Numbered from the stretch's first letter, positions 46,827 through 56,355 are shown. The stretch is DNA of 59,114 nt from UBA3910 sp002391465 (GCA_030054835.1 JASGVS010000004.1:1-59114); one strand, 5' to 3'. Program-made: numbers and translations. Notes: generated by a model not told the origin, from the letters alone.

Positions 46827-49514
46827 ATGAAGAAGCTAGGAACAGCCATTACCGCGGCCCTTATGCTGTTTGTGCTCTTGGTAGGCGTACTACCGGGACA
46901 AGCCCAGGAATACCTGTTGGGTGTGGGAGACGTTCTGCGGATCTCTGTCTGGGGACACGCTGAATTGACCACAGAAGTTGCCGTTCGACCAGACGGCTAC
47001 TTAACCTTCCCACTTGTGGGCGATCACATGGCCGTGGGTAAATCGGCGCGTCAACTCTCGCAGGAACTTGAAGCAATTCTCGCCGATTATGTTGTTAACC
47101 CTCGGGTCACCGTGATTGTGAGCCAGTTCCGCTCACTTCAGGTGCAGGTTCTGGGCGAGGTAAAATCTTCAGGTTATTACCAGCTGCGGGCAGGCGCTAG
47201 GCTGATGGATATCCTAGCTTTAGCAGGCGGCCCAACTCAGGCTGCCGATTTACAGCAGATCAGTATCACGCGTTATTATCTCGACAACTCAGGTGTGGAA
47301 CGTACTGAAGTGCTGCGGGTAAACGTGGATCAGTTTCTTGCCAACGGGGATTTGACGAACAATCCCCTTATGGAGAGTGGAGATCTCGTTTTTGTACCCA
47401 GCACAGGCAAAGCCACCATTTTTGGGGAAGTACGTCAGCCCACTAGCTATGACTTAAGGCCCGATCTAAATATCCTCGATCTCTTGGCCTTAGCCGGCGG
47501 TGCCTTGGAGTCAGCCGATTTAGAGCGTGTAGTTGTCACTGTTCAAACAGAAAATGGACCCCAGGAGAAACGCGTAAATGTCCAGGCAATGTTGGCCGGC
47601 AGGGAAAAACCGCTAGCCATAGGGTCCAATGATGTGGTTTTTGTGCCGAAGAAGCAGCAGGTTATGGTCTTTGGTGCAGTGCAGCGGCCGGGAGTTTATG
47701 AACTGCGGCGGGAAGACACATTCCTAATTGACATTTTAGCCCAGGCCGGTGGGGTGCTGCCTTCCGGTGATGCCAGTGCCATTGCCATTTCCCGCAGAGT
47801 GGGCGAGCAGCAGCAGGTGATTCCTGTGGATGCGAGTCCGGGCTTAACCGGTAAAGAAGGCGGGGACAACCCCCGTTTGATGGCAGACGATCTGATCTTC
47901 GTACCGGAGGGGTACCAGAACGCGCTTGTTTTGGGTCAAGTGCGCAGTCCCGGTTCCTACCAGGTTCGGGAGCAGACCCGCATTCTAGATCTATTGGCTC
48001 AGGCCGGCGGAACGGTGGAGCGGGCAGGCGATGAGTTGTTCTTAACTAGGGACGGCGAAACCAAGAAAATTGAACTGCGTGCTTTAGAGAGGTTGGGCCT
48101 CCAAAACGAGCGGGTCCGGCCCGGTGACGTATTGTACATACCAGAGGGGCGTAACCAAGTGCTGGTTTTGGGTGAAGTGCGCAGCCCAGGTTATTACCAG
48201 TTCCGGGCGGGGGATCGCCTCCTTGATGCCATAGCCTTGGCCGGAGGTTTGACTGCCGATGCCTTAGAGGAAGGGGTATCCCTGACTAGGCGGAGCGAAG
48301 AGGAGGCCGAGGTTATTCACATTGATCTGGGCGAACTGATGGAGAATAGGTATTTGGCGGATAACATGACTCTCCAAGGCGGCGATGTGATTATCGTGCC
48401 TAAAGCTGATCGGGGGATTATTGTGCTGGGCGAAGTCCGCGCTCCCGGTTATTACACGTTCCGTTCCGATCAGGGCCTGCTTGATGCCATAATGTTGGCA
48501 GGTGGGTTCACTGATTTTGCCCAAGAAGATCAGGTGTCCTTAACCAGGCGTACAGAAGAGGGAACAGAGGTAACCTTAATCGATTTTACCGAGTTGATGG
48601 ACAAGCGCTACTTAGAAGGGGATTTGGCACTTCAGGACGGCGATATTATTGTGGTCCCGAAGAGCGACCGGAGCGTATTGGTGTTGGGTGAGGTCCGCTC
48701 CCCCGGTTATTACGTTTTTAACAAGGGGCAGCGTATGCTGGATATGATAGCTGCAGCGGGCGGGTTTACTGAAGACGCCGAGCCAGGCAAAGTGGTCGTG
48801 AGCCGTCAGCTGGAAGAGGGAGTAGTATCGGATGCGCTGAACCTTGATTTGGCCCAAACAGAGGCAGTCAATCCGGAGCTGCAGGGCGGCGAGATTATTA
48901 TGGTTCCCAAGAGCAGTCGGATGGTGCTTGTCTTTGGTGAAGTAACCCGTGCCGGTGCTTACACCCTGCCGCCAGCCGGTAGACTTCTAGATATTCTGGC
49001 TCTAGCGGGTGGGTTAAAATCCAACCTAGGTAGCGAGCAGGTCGTTGTCACCAGACAAACGGGAGCAGGTGAGCAGATCTGGGAGGTTGCCTATGGTGAT
49101 TTGATGGCTGCCCAGAGCGAGTATAACCTGCCTCTCCTTGGTGGCGACGTTGTTTACGTGCCCGCTTCCAAACAGCAGATTTTGGTGTTGGGCCAGGTAC
49201 GGAATCCAGGTGTGTATAACCTGCCGGTAGGTGCGCGGGTTATGGATGCCATTGCCCTAGCGGGTGGGCCGCTGGAAAGGGCAGCCTTGGAAAACGTGGG
49301 TATCTATCGTGATGGTTCGGTGGAAGAAGGGGAAATGGTGGCCATGGGTCACGATAAAGTCCTCTTCACTGGTGATGTAGCAGAGAACCCCCTCTTGCAG
49401 GGCGGTGACATCATTTATGTACCAGAAACGAAACGCCTCGATTGGACCAAGATTTTCGGTTTCCTAGGTGGCATTAAGACGTTCCAGGATATCATAAGGG
49501 GCCTTGACTTGTAG
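46827..49514 (+). CDS. Polysaccharide export protein with nine SLBB domains
   Basis: The 895-residue product has a signal peptide (to about 26), a poly-export (Wza-type) domain at about 28-102 (GVGDVLRISVWGHAELTTEV), and then nine SLBB domains in a row. Each starts with a VLGEVRSPGYYxxR pattern, continues with LLDxIALAGG and ends with GGDVIxVPK; they begin at about residues 106, 200, 285, 375, 455, 545, 635, 722 and 805. Wza itself has two SLBB domains. There is no lipobox. A stalk of nine such domains could span the periplasm. ATG 46827 fits GAGGTG better than GTG 46815. Confidence 0.9.
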   Translation: MKKLGTAITAALMLFVLLVGVLPGQAQEYLLGVGDVLRISVWGHAELTTEVAVRPDGYLTFPLVGDHMAVGKSARQLSQELEAILADYVVNPRVTVIVSQFRSLQVQVLGEVKSSGYYQLRAGARLMDILALAGGPTQAADLQQISITRYYLDNSGVERTEVLRVNVDQFLANGDLTNNPLMESGDLVFVPSTGKATIFGEVRQPTSYDLRPDLNILDLLALAGGALESADLERVVVTVQTENGPQEKRVNVQAMLAGREKPLAIGSNDVVFVPKKQQVMVFGAVQRPGVYELRREDTFLIDILAQAGGVLPSGDASAIAISRRVGEQQQVIPVDASPGLTGKEGGDNPRLMADDLIFVPEGYQNALVLGQVRSPGSYQVREQTRILDLLAQAGGTVERAGDELFLTRDGETKKIELRALERLGLQNERVRPGDVLYIPEGRNQVLVLGEVRSPGYYQFRAGDRLLDAIALAGGLTADALEEGVSLTRRSEEEAEVIHIDLGELMENRYLADNMTLQGGDVIIVPKADRGIIVLGEVRAPGYYTFRSDQGLLDAIMLAGGFTDFAQEDQVSLTRRTEEGTEVTLIDFTELMDKRYLEGDLALQDGDIIVVPKSDRSVLVLGEVRSPGYYVFNKGQRMLDMIAAAGGFTEDAEPGKVVVSRQLEEGVVSDALNLDLAQTEAVNPELQGGEIIMVPKSSRMVLVFGEVTRAGAYTLPPAGRLLDILALAGGLKSNLGSEQVVVTRQTGAGEQIWEVAYGDLMAAQSEYNLPLLGGDVVYVPASKQQILVLGQVRNPGVYNLPVGARVMDAIALAGGPLERAALENVGIYRDGSVEEGEMVAMGHDKVLFTGDVAENPLLQGGDIIYVPETKRLDWTKIFGFLGGIKTFQDIIRGLDL

Positions 49515-49525
49515 GGGGTGGCGAG

Positions 49526-50968
49526 ATGGAAATGGAAGAAATGGATTTGCGAGAGTATTGGGAGATTATCGTCAAGAAAAAGGCAATCATTTTTGTCATT
49601 TTCCTTGTGACTGTGATCGGTGTATCTGTTTACAGTTTTCTGGCAACGCCAGTCTACGAAGCGCGGGCCACGCTGTTTGTAGGTGAGCCAGCGTCAGGAG
49701 CTCAGGCGGTGCTCTTCGATGGCTTCACTGCCGTGGGCAAGAACACGACGCAGAACTACATGCAGATAATGAAAAGCCGTACTATTCTATCTCAGGTCAG
49801 GGATACGGTTGGCTTGGAGGAAGAAAGCCTTTCCAGTCTGGAAAAGCGACTTACAATTCAGTCGGTGCAGGGAAGTGACATTCTGCAGATCAGTATGCAG
49901 TCTACCGATCCAGCCGAAGCCCAACTTTTCGTAAATACCCTAGCAGACCATTTTATCGAGTGGAACAGGCATTACCGCCAGGAAGACAGACGCAGTGCCC
50001 GGCTGTTTATTGAGGAACAGCTAGTGACAGCTGAAGAAAACTTGGAGAGTGCTGAGAGGAAACTCCAGGTCTTCAAAGAGCAGACAGGTTATGTTTCCCC
50101 GTCCCAAGAGACGGTGGCCATGATCAACCGCCTAGCCGAGCTTGATGCAAGGCTGAACGATGTGGAAATCGCCAAGACCGAGATTACGGAAAGAATCAAC
50201 CAGGCCCGGGACAAACTGGCTCAAGAAGAAGAAACGCTTATATCCAGTACCACTATCAGCGACAACCGCTACGTGGTTGAATACCGGGGTAGGTTGGCTG
50301 AGCTGGAAATCCAGCTGGCTGGGGCTCGGGAGAAATACACGGACCGCCATCCCTCTGTATTGGCTCTGCAGGCCGAGATTCAAGACGTAAAGGCTAAACT
50401 GGCTGAAGAAGTGGAGCGTGTAGTCGGCACCGAAACGCGAACTATCAATCCCGTTCATAGGGACCTTTACGGCAGCATTATATCCCAGGAAGTGGAGCTC
50501 ATGGCTCTGCAGGCCAGGGAAGCAGCTCTGCGTAATTTGATCGGGCAGAATGAACAGGAACTGGCTAAGCTGCCTGCTAAAGAGGTGGAATTAGCCCGGT
50601 TGATGCGGGATGCGAAAGTACTGGAAGAGATATATATCATGCTGCGCACTCGCTATGAGGAGACCCGCATCGCTGAGGCAATGCAGACTGCCGACGTCCT
50701 CGTACTTGATTACGCTGCACTGCCCCAATCACCGGTTAAACCCCGGATTAAGCTGAATATCGCCATCGGTGCAGTATTGGGTATGTTCCTTGGCGTAGGA
50801 TTGGCATTCCTGCTCGAGTTCATGGATAACACGGTCAAGACGAAAGAAGACGTGGAACGCCTGCTGCAGCTGCCTGTAGTGGGTGAAATCCCCGATTTTG
50901 AGAAAGCGGATGAGCAGGGTAGGAAGATAAGCTTCGGCTTGAAGAAAGGTCGTGAGTTCGGTGCGTAG
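49526..50968 (+). CDS. Polysaccharide chain-length determinant (Wzz/GumC family)
   Basis: Wzz proteins form bell-shaped oligomers in the inner membrane that control polymer length and export. The 480-residue product has membrane segments at about 20-40 and 418-440. The Wzz domain lies at about 5-100, a long periplasmic coiled coil at about 150-360, and a GNVR-type end before the second segment (LPQSPVKPRIKLNI). The short C-terminal tail is cytoplasmic. The kinase domain is not fused; it is the next gene, overlapping by 17 bases. Confidence 0.9.
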   Translation: MEMEEMDLREYWEIIVKKKAIIFVIFLVTVIGVSVYSFLATPVYEARATLFVGEPASGAQAVLFDGFTAVGKNTTQNYMQIMKSRTILSQVRDTVGLEEESLSSLEKRLTIQSVQGSDILQISMQSTDPAEAQLFVNTLADHFIEWNRHYRQEDRRSARLFIEEQLVTAEENLESAERKLQVFKEQTGYVSPSQETVAMINRLAELDARLNDVEIAKTEITERINQARDKLAQEEETLISSTTISDNRYVVEYRGRLAELEIQLAGAREKYTDRHPSVLALQAEIQDVKAKLAEEVERVVGTETRTINPVHRDLYGSIISQEVELMALQAREAALRNLIGQNEQELAKLPAKEVELARLMRDAKVLEEIYIMLRTRYEETRIAEAMQTADVLVLDYAALPQSPVKPRIKLNIAIGAVLGMFLGVGLAFLLEFMDNTVKTKEDVERLLQLPVVGEIPDFEKADEQGRKISFGLKKGREFGA

Positions 50969-51671
50969 GCTTGTGAGGAAGTCAAATGGTAAGGAACATA
51001 ACTTAATTGTGCACGATAGTCCTAAGTCGGTGAGCAGTGAAGCGTTCCGGACCCTGAGGACCAATCTTCAATTTACGAGCCCTGATCGGGAGTTAAAGAC
51101 GGTACTGGTGACCAGTGCCGCACCTGACGATGGGAAATCAACGGTTACTGCAAACTTAGCCATCGCTTGGGCCCAGTCGGGCAGCCGGGTTGTGTTGGTG
51201 GACTGCGACCTACGAAAACCTGCCCAACATAAAATCTTTGGGCTTCGCAACTTACCAGGTCTAACAGGGTATTTGACCGAGAACGTACCCCTGGAAGAGG
51301 TTATTCTGCCAAGCCGGATCATGGATGGCTTGGACCTTATTCCGGCCGGTCCCATACCACCCAACCCTGCTGACCTTCTTCAATCCAAGCGGATGCGAGA
51401 ATTACTGGCAGAGTTGCGGGGGAAATACGATTATGTTCTCTGTGACGCTGCGCCAACGGTGGCGGTAGCTGATGCAGCTGTACTGACAGGCCAGGTAGAC
51501 GGCACCGTCTTGGTAATCCGCCACGGTGAAGTACCCAACGCCATGGCCCAGCAGGCTAAGTCCCTTTTGGAGAATGCCAACGGCAGGATTTTGGGTGTAG
51601 TCCTGAACAGGATCCCTCTCACCGAGAGGAGATACCAGTATTACTATTATCAGTATGGTGAAGCGGAGTAG
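50952..51671 (+). CDS. CpsD/CapB-type tyrosine kinase
   Basis: BY-kinases autophosphorylate and control capsule or exopolysaccharide assembly with the Wzz partner. The 239-residue product has Walker A SAAPDDGKSTVTANLA (about 55-70), Walker A' VVLVDCDLRKPAQHK, and Walker B YDYVLCDAAP. It ends in a C-terminal tyrosine cluster RRYQYYYYQYGEAE. The Walker A has Asp where Gly-Glu is usual. The start (GTG 50952, or GTG 50961 or 50973) is not certain. Confidence 0.92.
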   Translation: MSSVRRLVRKSNGKEHNLIVHDSPKSVSSEAFRTLRTNLQFTSPDRELKTVLVTSAAPDDGKSTVTANLAIAWAQSGSRVVLVDCDLRKPAQHKIFGLRNLPGLTGYLTENVPLEEVILPSRIMDGLDLIPAGPIPPNPADLLQSKRMRELLAELRGKYDYVLCDAAPTVAVADAAVLTGQVDGTVLVIRHGEVPNAMAQQAKSLLENANGRILGVVLNRIPLTERRYQYYYYQYGEAE

Positions 51672-51675
51672 GACA

Positions 51676-52434
51676 ATGATTGATCTGCATACGCACATTT
51701 TACCGGGCATTGATGATGGGCCACCTGACCTGGAAACGGCGGTGGCCATGGCCCGTTATGGGCAGGAAAATGGTCTGACAGCTGTTGCTGCCACCCCCCA
51801 TTTTGACGCCTTAGCCGATTGGGGAACGATTAAGACCCGGGTTGAAGAACTGCAGGGGGAGTTGGCAAAGGAGAACATTGAGCTCAACATCATCTCAGGT
51901 GCTGAGCTCTTCGTAGATGTGGCGCTGTTGGATATGGAAGTAGATCAGATTCCAACCTATGGGGATAGGGGAGAATACTGTCTTTTGGAGCTGCCCATGT
52001 ACCAAACTCCTGTCTATACCGATCAGGTTATCTTCTCGCTGCAGACAAAGGGCATAACCCCCATCATCGCTCACCCTGAGCGCTATTCGGCAGTGATTGA
52101 TGATCCCAATTTGGTCTTGGAGTGGTTGGAAGCTGGCTGCTTGATTCAGATGAACAGCGGCAGTATCTTAGGCCGTTTCGGTGCTAAGATCAAGGAGACT
52201 GCTGAGATCATGCTCAGCCATAACATGGTCCAATTTGTGGCTAGTGACGCCCACGGTCTGGAGCGTCGGAGTCTAAACCTGAAGGAAACATATAATGAGT
52301 TAGTGGAGATTGTCGGTCCGGAGCAAGCACGGGCCTTAGTTGAAACTAATCCAAAAGCCATGTTGGCCGGCGAGTTTTCCCTCAGTCAATATCCCCGGCC
52401 CTACGTGAAAAAACGCCGCTTTTTCTTTTTTTAG
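51676..52434 (+). CDS. CpsB/CapC-type (PHP) tyrosine-protein phosphatase
   Basis: This manganese enzyme removes phosphate from the kinase tyrosine cluster. The 252-residue product has PHP motifs in order: MIDLHTHILPGIDDGP at the N-terminus, AATPHFD (about 41), GAELFVD, PIIAHPERY (about 133), and VASDAHG (about 194). The C-terminus ends in a basic and Phe-rich tail (KKRRFFFF) that may touch the membrane. ATG 51676 begins exactly at the family N-terminus; the kinase stop lies 4 bases upstream. Confidence 0.93.
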   Translation: MIDLHTHILPGIDDGPPDLETAVAMARYGQENGLTAVAATPHFDALADWGTIKTRVEELQGELAKENIELNIISGAELFVDVALLDMEVDQIPTYGDRGEYCLLELPMYQTPVYTDQVIFSLQTKGITPIIAHPERYSAVIDDPNLVLEWLEAGCLIQMNSGSILGRFGAKIKETAEIMLSHNMVQFVASDAHGLERRSLNLKETYNELVEIVGPEQARALVETNPKAMLAGEFSLSQYPRPYVKKRRFFFF

Positions 52435-52488
52435 CCCGTTCGGGTATACGCCATTTGACCCCGCCGTATATTAAGCAGGGGTGAAGCC

Positions 52489-52626
52489 ATGGTGTTCTGC
52501 AGATTTGCCCGCACAAAACGGGATGGAAGCGGCAGACTGGAGTTTTACTGCACCCGCTTAAAGTGGAGGATGGACATGGACTCACTGGAGAAATGTGTGA
52601 CTTGTTCTGAGTACAATCGGACGTAG
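52489..52626 (+). CDS. 45-residue four-cysteine protein
   Basis: A short frame with a good site (AGGGGTG about 6 bases before ATG 52489) encodes 45 residues. It starts MVFCRFARTKRDGSGRLEFY and ends KCVTCSEYNRT. Cysteines at 4, 21, 36 and 39 could hold one zinc ion or iron. I know no named family. It fills the gap between cpsB and vanZ and ends 25 bases before the vanZ start, so it is likely part of the same transcript. Confidence 0.55.
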   Translation: MVFCRFARTKRDGSGRLEFYCTRLKWRMDMDSLEKCVTCSEYNRT

Positions 52627-52651
52627 GTTGTGGTGCGCTGGGAGGAGAAGC

Positions 52652-53101
52652 GTGGATTTGTTCCGCTGGTTAGTTGTAATCATCTATGTTTTGGCTATTT
52701 TTATCTTTGCAGGTGATGAAATATCAAGTTCAACGTTTACCGCAGAGCTGTTAGCCAAACTGCTGCCTCACTTGGGACGGGCCGAGATTAGGGAATATGT
52801 AGTGCTTGTTCGCAAAGCTGGACATTTTCTCGCCTACGGCCTTCTCACCCTGCTGGTGTATCGAGCCGCCGCCAAGACCAAGGGAATGCAGCGTTATGCC
52901 CTGCCCGGAGCGGCGTTTTTTGCTTTAATGGTGGCAGTGGCCGATGAGAGTTATCAACAGTTTCTGGTTCACCGTACCGGCGTTTGGACAGACGTGTTGA
53001 TTGATGGTTCCGGTGTAGCTGTAACTGTCTTAGGTATTGTGCTTTACGGAAAGCTTAGGAGAAAAACCAGTATGGAGGTCAGGGAGGATGCTCAGGACTA
53101 A
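52652..53101 (+). CDS. VanZ-like membrane protein
   Basis: The 149-residue product has four hydrophobic segments (about 5-20, 55-75, 82-100 and 118-138). VanZ family marks are the conserved RKAGHFLAYGLLTLLVY and ADESYQQFLVHRTGVWTDVLID. VanZ proteins affect resistance to teicoplanin and envelope processes by an unknown mechanism. GTG 52652 follows GGAGGAG; an upstream TTG would place the start over that site. It overlaps the DUF4438 gene by 14 bases. Confidence 0.85.
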   Translation: MDLFRWLVVIIYVLAIFIFAGDEISSSTFTAELLAKLLPHLGRAEIREYVVLVRKAGHFLAYGLLTLLVYRAAAKTKGMQRYALPGAAFFALMVAVADESYQQFLVHRTGVWTDVLIDGSGVAVTVLGIVLYGKLRRKTSMEVREDAQD

Positions 53102-53969
53102 CGTTGAAAAATTGGTGGCTGTGGCGGTTCAAGGTCTGATCACCCCGCCCATGCAGAGGGGCGCTTACCGGGTGGGTAGGGAAGGAGTTCCCTTTGTCCT
53201 GCCTGGAACAGGCGGTATCAGCTACAACGTGAAAGTGGGAGATCCCGCCTTTGGCTGGGCTGGGGACCACGTGGAGCCATGTGTTTCCACCGCAGCCAGT
53301 ATTGAGGAACGGGGAGGCAGTAAGAACTTAGCTTACAACACGCTCAGCTGCATAGGTAACGAAGCTATCGTTATTTCGGGTGACGCAAAGGGCGCCCGGG
53401 GTGTGGTCACGGGAAAACACGGCGGAATTGAACACGTGTTGATCGATTTTGCCGATGAAGATTTAGAGATAATGGCGTTGGAGGATAAAGTTCAAATCAG
53501 AGCTTTCGGCCTTGGCTTGGAGCTTGTGGATTACCCAGGCATTATGGTGCGCAATCTCGATCCAAGGCTCTTGGAAAAACTCGATGTGGAGGAGAGAGAC
53601 GGCAAGCTGATCGTGCCCGTGGCCAAGAAGATCCCGGCTAAGCTTATGGGCTCAGGCCTGGGATCTGCTACAACCGCCTCAGGCGACTACGACCTTACCA
53701 CCACCGATCAGGCAGAGATCAAACGGCTGGGTTTGGATGAACTCCGCTTCGGTGACCTGGTTGCTATAGAGGACGCGGATAACCGTTACGGACGCAGCTA
53801 TCGGCAAGGGGCTTTGAGCGTGGGGATTATCGTCCATTCGGACTGCCTGTTGGCCGGTCACGGTCCGGGTGTAACCACACTCTTTACCGCAATTGATGGC
53901 AGTTTGGCTGTCCGCCTCGATCCAGATGCCAATCTGGGCCGTCTGTTTAACATAGGCCGCTATCGGTAA
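53088..53969 (+). CDS. DUF4438 domain protein
   Basis: The 293-residue product matches the DUF4438 family in its N-terminal segment (RTNVEKLVAVAVQGLITPP) and GDHVEPCVSTAASIEERG. It also has the C-terminal GIIVHSDCLLAGHGPGVTT. The fold is soluble with no signal peptide. The function is unknown. ATG 53088 lies within the end of vanZ. It is the last gene before a bidirectional terminator. Confidence 0.75.
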   Translation: MLRTNVEKLVAVAVQGLITPPMQRGAYRVGREGVPFVLPGTGGISYNVKVGDPAFGWAGDHVEPCVSTAASIEERGGSKNLAYNTLSCIGNEAIVISGDAKGARGVVTGKHGGIEHVLIDFADEDLEIMALEDKVQIRAFGLGLELVDYPGIMVRNLDPRLLEKLDVEERDGKLIVPVAKKIPAKLMGSGLGSATTASGDYDLTTTDQAEIKRLGLDELRFGDLVAIEDADNRYGRSYRQGALSVGIIVHSDCLLAGHGPGVTTLFTAIDGSLAVRLDPDANLGRLFNIGRYR

Positions 53970-53970
53970 A

Positions 53971-54004
53971 AAAACCCTGCGTTTTCACGCAGGGGTTTTC
54001 CTTT
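53971..54004. terminator. Bidirectional terminator between DUF4438 and thiI
   Basis: CCCTGCG (53975-53981) pairs with CGCAGGG (53988-53994) and is flanked by an A run on the left and T runs on the right. It can end both converging transcripts. Confidence 0.85.
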
Positions 54005-54005
54005 T

Positions 54006-55178
54006 TTACAGTTCACTAAAACTCACTTCTACACATTCCGTCTTTGCGATGGCCTCCTCTATCAGTCCATCCACATCCAGTTCTGCCTCAGCCCGCAGAG
54101 CCTGTTCGATGGTGGGCCGGGTAGCGGGATTCTTTGGTACAAAAACGGTACAGCAGTCCTCGTAGGGCAAAATTGACGTCTCATAGGTACCAATTTGGAC
54201 CGCTAGATTTACAATCTCCTGTTTATCCAGGCCAATGAGGGGCCGGTAAACGGGCATGGCAGTAACCGCGTTGATGGTATGGATGCTTTCCATCGTCTGG
54301 CTGGCCACCTGGCCTAGACTGTCCCCTGTAATTAGGGCGTAGGCCCGTTCCCGTTCGGCCAGAGCGGTGCCAATGCGGAGCATAAAGCGACGCATTAGAG
54401 TAATGCTCAAGGCGGGATAGGAGCTCTGCTGCAGAGCTTTTTGAATTTCACTGAAGTAGGCGATCCAGACCTTCATACTGCCTCTGCGGTTATAACGGCT
54501 GAGCTGTCGTGCCAGCTCAATAACCTTCTCCTTGGAACGCTCTGAGGTGAAGGGGTAGGAGTGGAAATGGAGTCCTTCCACCTGAACACCCCTCTTCATG
54601 GCTAAAAAGCCTGCCACCGGGCTGTCAATGCCCCCAGACAATAGGAGCAGACCCTTACCTGATGAACCGGCGGGCAGACCGCCTAGGCAGGGAATGATCT
54701 GAGAATACAGAAGCGCCCCTTCCTGGCGCACTTCCACATTTAAAACAAAGTCCGGGTTGTGTACATCCACCTGCAAATGGGGGAAGTTGGCTAAAACGTG
54801 GCCGCCAATAACCCTACTGATTTCAGGGGAAGTGAGGGGAAAGGCCTTATTGGAGCGCCTTGTCTCCACTTTGAAGGTTTTGCCCTCTGTGTCAGCCACA
54901 ACCGCAACAGCACCTGCTTTAATGTCATCCAGGTCCAAATCCCGTTTCAGGACGGGGGAGACAGAGACGATACCGAACACGGACTGTAGCCTTTCGGCCA
55001 GTTCCCGCCAGTTGCCGTTAGTGGCCAAATAAATGCGGCCAAAGGTCTGGGTAAGGGGGCCGTGTTCTACCGATTCTAGGTTTTTGCGTATATTCTCCAA
55101 AAGGATGTTTTCAAACACTCGGCGGTTTTTTCCCTTTAAACTCAACTCGCCGTAGCGGATTAAAAGCAGAGGATACAT
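54006..55178 (-). CDS. thiI: tRNA 4-thiouridine synthase ThiI
   Basis: ThiI adds sulfur to U8 of tRNA and in some bacteria supplies sulfur for the thiamine thiazole. The 390-residue product has a ferredoxin-like and THUMP region (about 1-165) and a PP-loop ATPase domain, LLLLSGGIDSPVAGFLAMKRG (about 175-195). TGDSLGQVASQTMESI follows near 285. There is no rhodanese domain, as in Bacillus. The AAGGAG before its ATG overlaps the stop of the cysteine desulfurase gene, its likely sulfur donor. Confidence 0.95.
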   Translation of the reverse strand: MYPLLLIRYGELSLKGKNRRVFENILLENIRKNLESVEHGPLTQTFGRIYLATNGNWRELAERLQSVFGIVSVSPVLKRDLDLDDIKAGAVAVVADTEGKTFKVETRRSNKAFPLTSPEISRVIGGHVLANFPHLQVDVHNPDFVLNVEVRQEGALLYSQIIPCLGGLPAGSSGKGLLLLSGGIDSPVAGFLAMKRGVQVEGLHFHSYPFTSERSKEKVIELARQLSRYNRRGSMKVWIAYFSEIQKALQQSSYPALSITLMRRFMLRIGTALAERERAYALITGDSLGQVASQTMESIHTINAVTAMPVYRPLIGLDKQEIVNLAVQIGTYETSILPYEDCCTVFVPKNPATRPTIEQALRAEAELDVDGLIEEAIAKTECVEVSFSEL

Positions 55179-55188
55179 ATATTTCTCC

Positions 55189-56355
55189 TTACATATAGAT
55201 ATTCCGGATCTCCTGCACCGTTTCTTCTAAACTATAGCTGACGTAGTCTATTTGGTCAAGCGTAATCTGGGGTGACAGGCTGAAGCGGATGGCACTGAGC
55301 GCAAGTTCATGGGGGAGCTCAATCGCTTTCAGGACATGGGAGACTCCCCGTCGGGATGAACAGGCTGCTCCCATGGATACGAAGATGCGTTTTTGCTCGA
55401 GGAAATGGACCAATACTTCGCCCCTAACTCCGGGAAAACTGGCATTGATAATGTGCGGTGCCCCATCGGCTGGGCTGTTTATAACTGCATCATCGACAGC
55501 TTGGATACCTTCAATCAGAGCAGAACGGAGTTTCAGGACGTGCTCCCTGTTTTCCTCCTGGCTCTGTACAGCCAGCCTGACTGCTCGGGTTAAGCCCACA
55601 ATGGCTGGGACGTTTTCCGTTCCCGGCCGGAGGCCGTTTTCTTGGCCGCCTCCAAACATGATGGGCCGCAGACCGACCCCACGCCGTGCGTAGAGCAAGC
55701 CTACCCCTTTGGGCCCGAACACCTTATGGCCGCTAAATGTGATCAGATCAGCGTTGAGGCGGGGTACCTCGAGGGGAACATTACCCAGGGCCTGGACAGC
55801 GTCTACGTGAAAGACAATTCTATGCTGCCTGCCTTGGTTAGCCTGCTTTACAATCTGTCCAACTTCCGCGATGGGCGCGATTGTTCCCAGCTCATTATTT
55901 ACATACATAATGCTGATGATCTTAGTATCAGGCCGGATCAATTCGAGAACATTACTGGCATTTATCCTGCCGAATTGATCAACTTCCAAATAGCTTACGC
56001 TCCAGCCGCGGCTCTCCAGATGCTCTACCACGTTGAGTACCGAGGAGTGCTCAATGGGAGTTGTTATAATGTGGCCCGGATTGCGCAATAAATAAGGAGA
56101 GTTGGCCGTGCCTAACAGGGCCAGGTTATTGGCCTCGGTACCGCTCGCGGTGAAATAAAGTTCGCGGGGATTAACACCCAGAATCTCCGCTAACTGGGTG
56201 CGGCAGGAATTTACCGTCTTTTCCGCGGCAACTCCCCGCATGTGCGGTGAGGAAGGATTACCGTATTGAACGGACCAGTAGGGTTCCATAGCCTGAACCA
56301 CCTCTTCCGCGACGGGAGTGGTGGCGCTGTTGTCCAAATAGATTTCCTTATCCAT
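55189..56355 (-). CDS. Cysteine desulfurase (NifS/IscS-type)
   Basis: This PLP enzyme removes sulfur from cysteine and holds it as a persulfide. The 388-residue product starts MDKEIYLDNSATTPV. It has the PLP lysine in TFSGHKVFGPKG (about 200) and the mobile cysteine in SMGAACSSRRG (about 320). GCAGGAGGTC precedes ATG 56355; a longer frame starting at 56376 would cover that site. It is paired with thiI, as nifZ and thiI are in Bacillus, and probably feeds tRNA thiolation. Confidence 0.95.
   Translation of the reverse strand: MDKEIYLDNSATTPVAEEVVQAMEPYWSVQYGNPSSPHMRGVAAEKTVNSCRTQLAEILGVNPRELYFTASGTEANNLALLGTANSPYLLRNPGHIITTPIEHSSVLNVVEHLESRGWSVSYLEVDQFGRINASNVLELIRPDTKIISIMYVNNELGTIAPIAEVGQIVKQANQGRQHRIVFHVDAVQALGNVPLEVPRLNADLITFSGHKVFGPKGVGLLYARRGVGLRPIMFGGGQENGLRPGTENVPAIVGLTRAVRLAVQSQEENREHVLKLRSALIEGIQAVDDAVINSPADGAPHIINASFPGVRGEVLVHFLEQKRIFVSMGAACSSRRGVSHVLKAIELPHELALSAIRFSLSPQITLDQIDYVSYSLEETVQEIRNIYM

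Noticed and set aside
46827..46905. Lipoprotein signal on the SLBB export protein, as in Wza
   Set aside because: There is no cysteine near the signal cleavage site (VLPGQAQEY). It is an ordinary signal peptide.
46827..49514. Direct DNA repeats in the SLBB gene as a CRISPR or mobile repeat
   Set aside because: The repetition follows protein domains of about 85-95 codons with diverged DNA. There is no short constant repeat. No CRISPR array is seen anywhere in the window.
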